DNA from: Oscillospiraceae bacterium
GTDB taxonomy: Bacteria > Bacillota > Clostridia > Oscillospirales > Acutalibacteraceae
Direction of reading: 5' to 3'
NCBI GenBank assembly: GCA_031270785.1
Contig: JAISWM010000051.1
Span: 1 to 15,355 of the forward strand
Length of the DNA: 15,355 nucleotides
Under the pieces are notes generated by a model that had not been told where the DNA came from, ran no database searches, and worked only from the letters and a program-made list of their open reading frames with translations. The position numbers and the translations under genes are program-made. Numbering within the stretch: position 1 is the stretch's first letter; each line of letters begins with the position of its first letter. Shown here in pieces: positions 14,278-15,355 of the stretch.

Positions 14278-14764
14278 GTCGTGTCTCAAAACAGCTAAAA
14301 TCCCTTCTTTTCCCACAGCTAGAACGCGGAGAGGAAAAAGAAGAAGTTTAAATTATTTTGCAACACAGCCTTTTCCCACGCGGTCCTGCAAAAAAGGCCA
14401 TATAGTATAGTGGGTTAACTTAAAAAGTTTAAACTCTTGTGATTCTTTCCCCGCCGACGGCGGGGAAAGAGTACACGAATGAGTATTCTTTTTTCAAGTG
14501 AAATAGCTATAAAAGCCTTTTGAAACAGTGACGTTTTTGTTTTTCCCCCGCATTCGGTGGGGGGAAGAAACAGTAAAATAATACCACGTTTCTAAATGTT
14601 TTTTGGGTTGCGGGCCAAATTATAGCTGTTCCGTTTTACAATAGACTATAGAAATTATGTATAGCTATTGTTCTTGAAAAAGAGGCACAGGCAAGCTTTT
14701 CTCTGCGAGCTTAGCCGAAAAAAGACTCCTGAAATTGGGACTTTTTTAAAGCGTAACGGCTATA
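14278..14764. repeat. Series of palindromic elements (C, B, A, B), no gene
   Basis: 14278-14370 is type C with type C arms on both sides. About 14399-14511 is type B with a perfect stem 14444-14455/14459-14470 (GAC loop). 14505-14606 is an inverted type A sharing the GCTATA. A type B fragment starts at TATAGCTGTT (14621), and a second copy runs 14660-14764. The remaining bases of 14194-14955 hold nothing I recognise except an inverted repeat, CGAAATA (14850-14856) / TATTTCG (14863-14869). Confidence 0.8.
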
Positions 14765-14902
14765 TTTTATGGCGCGACCCGATTTTTACTGTAGATGTTA
14801 TTTAAAATCATTTCTTATAAGGAAATAGACAAAAACAATTTATTAACAACGAAATAGTTATATATTTCGCAAAAATTTTAGCATCAATTAACAAAAAAGG
14901 CC

Positions 14903-14930
14903 TTTAAAAATATATATTTTGTGGTATTAT
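14903..14930 (+). promoter_or_regulatory. Possible promoter of the double-glycine peptide genes
   Basis: TTTAAA (14903-14908), a 16-base spacer, and TATTAT (14925-14930). The -35 match is weak. It lies just before the first peptide's AAAGGTGG ribosome-binding site (about 14939-14946). Confidence 0.4.
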
Positions 14931-14955
14931 ATACATTGAAAGGTGGTGTAACATT

Positions 14956-15126
14956 ATGAAAGATGATAAAGTAGGTTTAGTGTCGGGCGGGGGAATGGAG
15001 CAACAGCAAAAGGGGCAATGCAACGCAATGAAAGATGATGAATTAAGTTTAGTGTCAGGCGGTAGAAGTTTCAACCCTATAACACCCGCGCGCGAAATAC
15101 CCCGCACGCGGAACACCCGAACGTGA
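14956..15126 (+). CDS. Small double-glycine-leader peptide (copy 1)
   Basis: This 56-residue gene starts at ATG 14956 with a strong AAAGGTGG nine bases upstream and stops at TGA 15124. It contains two leader-like motifs: MKDDKVGLVSGG (1-12) and MKDDELSLVSGG (25-36). ELSLVSGG fits the double-glycine leader consensus of class II bacteriocins and related exported peptides, which are cut after GG by C39-peptidase ABC transporters. Cutting after the second GG would release about 20 residues beginning RSFNPITP, rich in Arg, Pro and Thr and strongly basic. An internal ATG at 15028 with AAAGGGG upstream could start a 32-residue version. No transporter or immunity gene is in the window. A large antisense frame exists only because the unit is a multiple of three. 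Bacteriocin, signalling peptide and host-directed peptide are all possible. Confidence 0.7.
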   Translation: MKDDKVGLVSGGGMEQQQKGQCNAMKDDELSLVSGGRSFNPITPAREIPRTRNTRT

Positions 15127-15189
15127 AAAGATGGTAAGAGAATGGTTGCTAACGCACCCAAGCATACAATTGAAAGGTGGTGCAACATT

Positions 15190-15355
15190 ATGAAAGATGA
15201 TAAAGTAGGTTTTGTGTCAGGCGGGGAAATGGAGCAACGGCAAAAAGGGCAATGCAACGCAATAAAAGATGATGAATTAAGTTTAGTGTCAGGCGGTAGA
15301 AGTTTCAACCCTATAACACCCGCGCGCGAAATACCCCGCACGCGGAACACCCGAA
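15190..15355 (+). CDS. Small double-glycine-leader peptide (copy 2, partial)
   Basis: This second copy of the gene at 14956 has the same AAAGGTGG site and start MKDDKVGFVSGG. It differs at four residues: L8F, G13E, Q17R and M25I. The last removes the internal ATG but keeps the second KDDELSLVSGG. The C-terminal 20-residue segment is identical as far as the edge. The stop lies beyond the window; the copy 1 sequence predicts TGA within the next few bases. Confidence 0.68.
   Translation, partial: MKDDKVGFVSGGEMEQRQKGQCNAIKDDELSLVSGGRSFNPITPAREIPRTRNTR

Larger units (their letters stand above)
14935..15355 (+). repeat. Tandem 234-bp units carrying peptide genes
   Basis: Unit 1 is 14935-15168 and unit 2 starts at 15169 and is cut by the window edge. 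Over the 187 comparable bases I count seven substitutions and no indels. Each unit holds ribosome-binding site, gene and spacer. The period is 78 codons, so reading frame is kept from unit to unit. More copies may follow. Confidence 0.92.

Noticed and set aside
15124..15126. TGA as a recoded codon (Trp or Sec)
   Set aside because: tlyA and the GT2 gene end in TGA at family-normal positions, and Trp is encoded by TGG throughout, so standard decoding fits.
14904..15350. 148-codon reverse ORF over the tandem peptide units
   Set aside because: It is the complement of the double-glycine peptide genes. It stays open because the period is a multiple of three, and it has no ribosome-binding site.

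Overview
This AT-rich window looks like the chromosome of a low-GC, Gram-positive (Clostridia-like) bacterium. The evidence is the Firmicute-type order dxs-tlyA-nadK, strong AGGAGG-type ribosome-binding sites, consensus sigma-A promoters and a clostridial-type integral membrane glycosyltransferase. Two genes encode eukaryote-type proteins behind Sec signal peptides: a Rab/Ras-like small GTPase and a two-repeat Myb DNA-binding protein. Intergenic space is crowded with palindromic elements. My inference, not proven here, is an intracellular symbiont or parasite of a protist with a degraded, repeat-invaded genome. A monoderm living in host cytoplasm could deliver such proteins simply by Sec export.

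Layout. 1-723 (-): start of a multi-pass membrane protein that runs off the left edge. 724-1587: chain of palindromic elements. 1588-2040 (+): rpiB. 2274-3143 (+): secreted Rab-like GTPase with its own promoter and an Ala/Glu-rich helical tail. 3144-3678: palindromes and an exact 101-bp direct repeat. 3679-8322 (-): nadK, a small secreted/membrane protein, tlyA and dxs, an isoprenoid/housekeeping operon broken open by about 1.1 kb of repeats between tlyA and nadK. 8691-11755 (+): a GT2-GtrA polyprenyl-phosphate glycosyltransferase translationally coupled to a large GT-C-like membrane protein. 11961-12719 (+): secreted Myb protein with its own promoter and a Gln/Leu/Pro repeat tail. 12925-14193 (-): obgE. 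14194-14934: more palindromic elements. 14935-15355: tandem 234-bp units, each encoding a small double-glycine-leader peptide; the second runs off the right edge.

Repeat system. I recognise three arm types around a central GC-rich hairpin. Type A carries an arm like AACCATTTAGAAACGTGG and ends in TATAGC. Type B, about 105-120 bp, starts TATAGCTGTT and ends AACAGCTATA. Type C carries arms like TTTCAACTATTTTGAGGC and TATTATCAACTAATTTGACC. Arms are combined freely, elements share their TATA ends in chains, and some reach into genes: they supply the 3' ends of rpiB and tlyA, and one composite sits in frame inside the GT-C-like gene. This resembles the Rickettsia palindromic elements in behaviour, not in sequence.

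How it fits together. The housekeeping genes (rpiB, nadK, tlyA, dxs, obgE) are intact. The accessory content (Rab-like, Myb-like, double-glycine peptides, surface glycosylation pair) points outward, to a host cell or neighbouring microbes.
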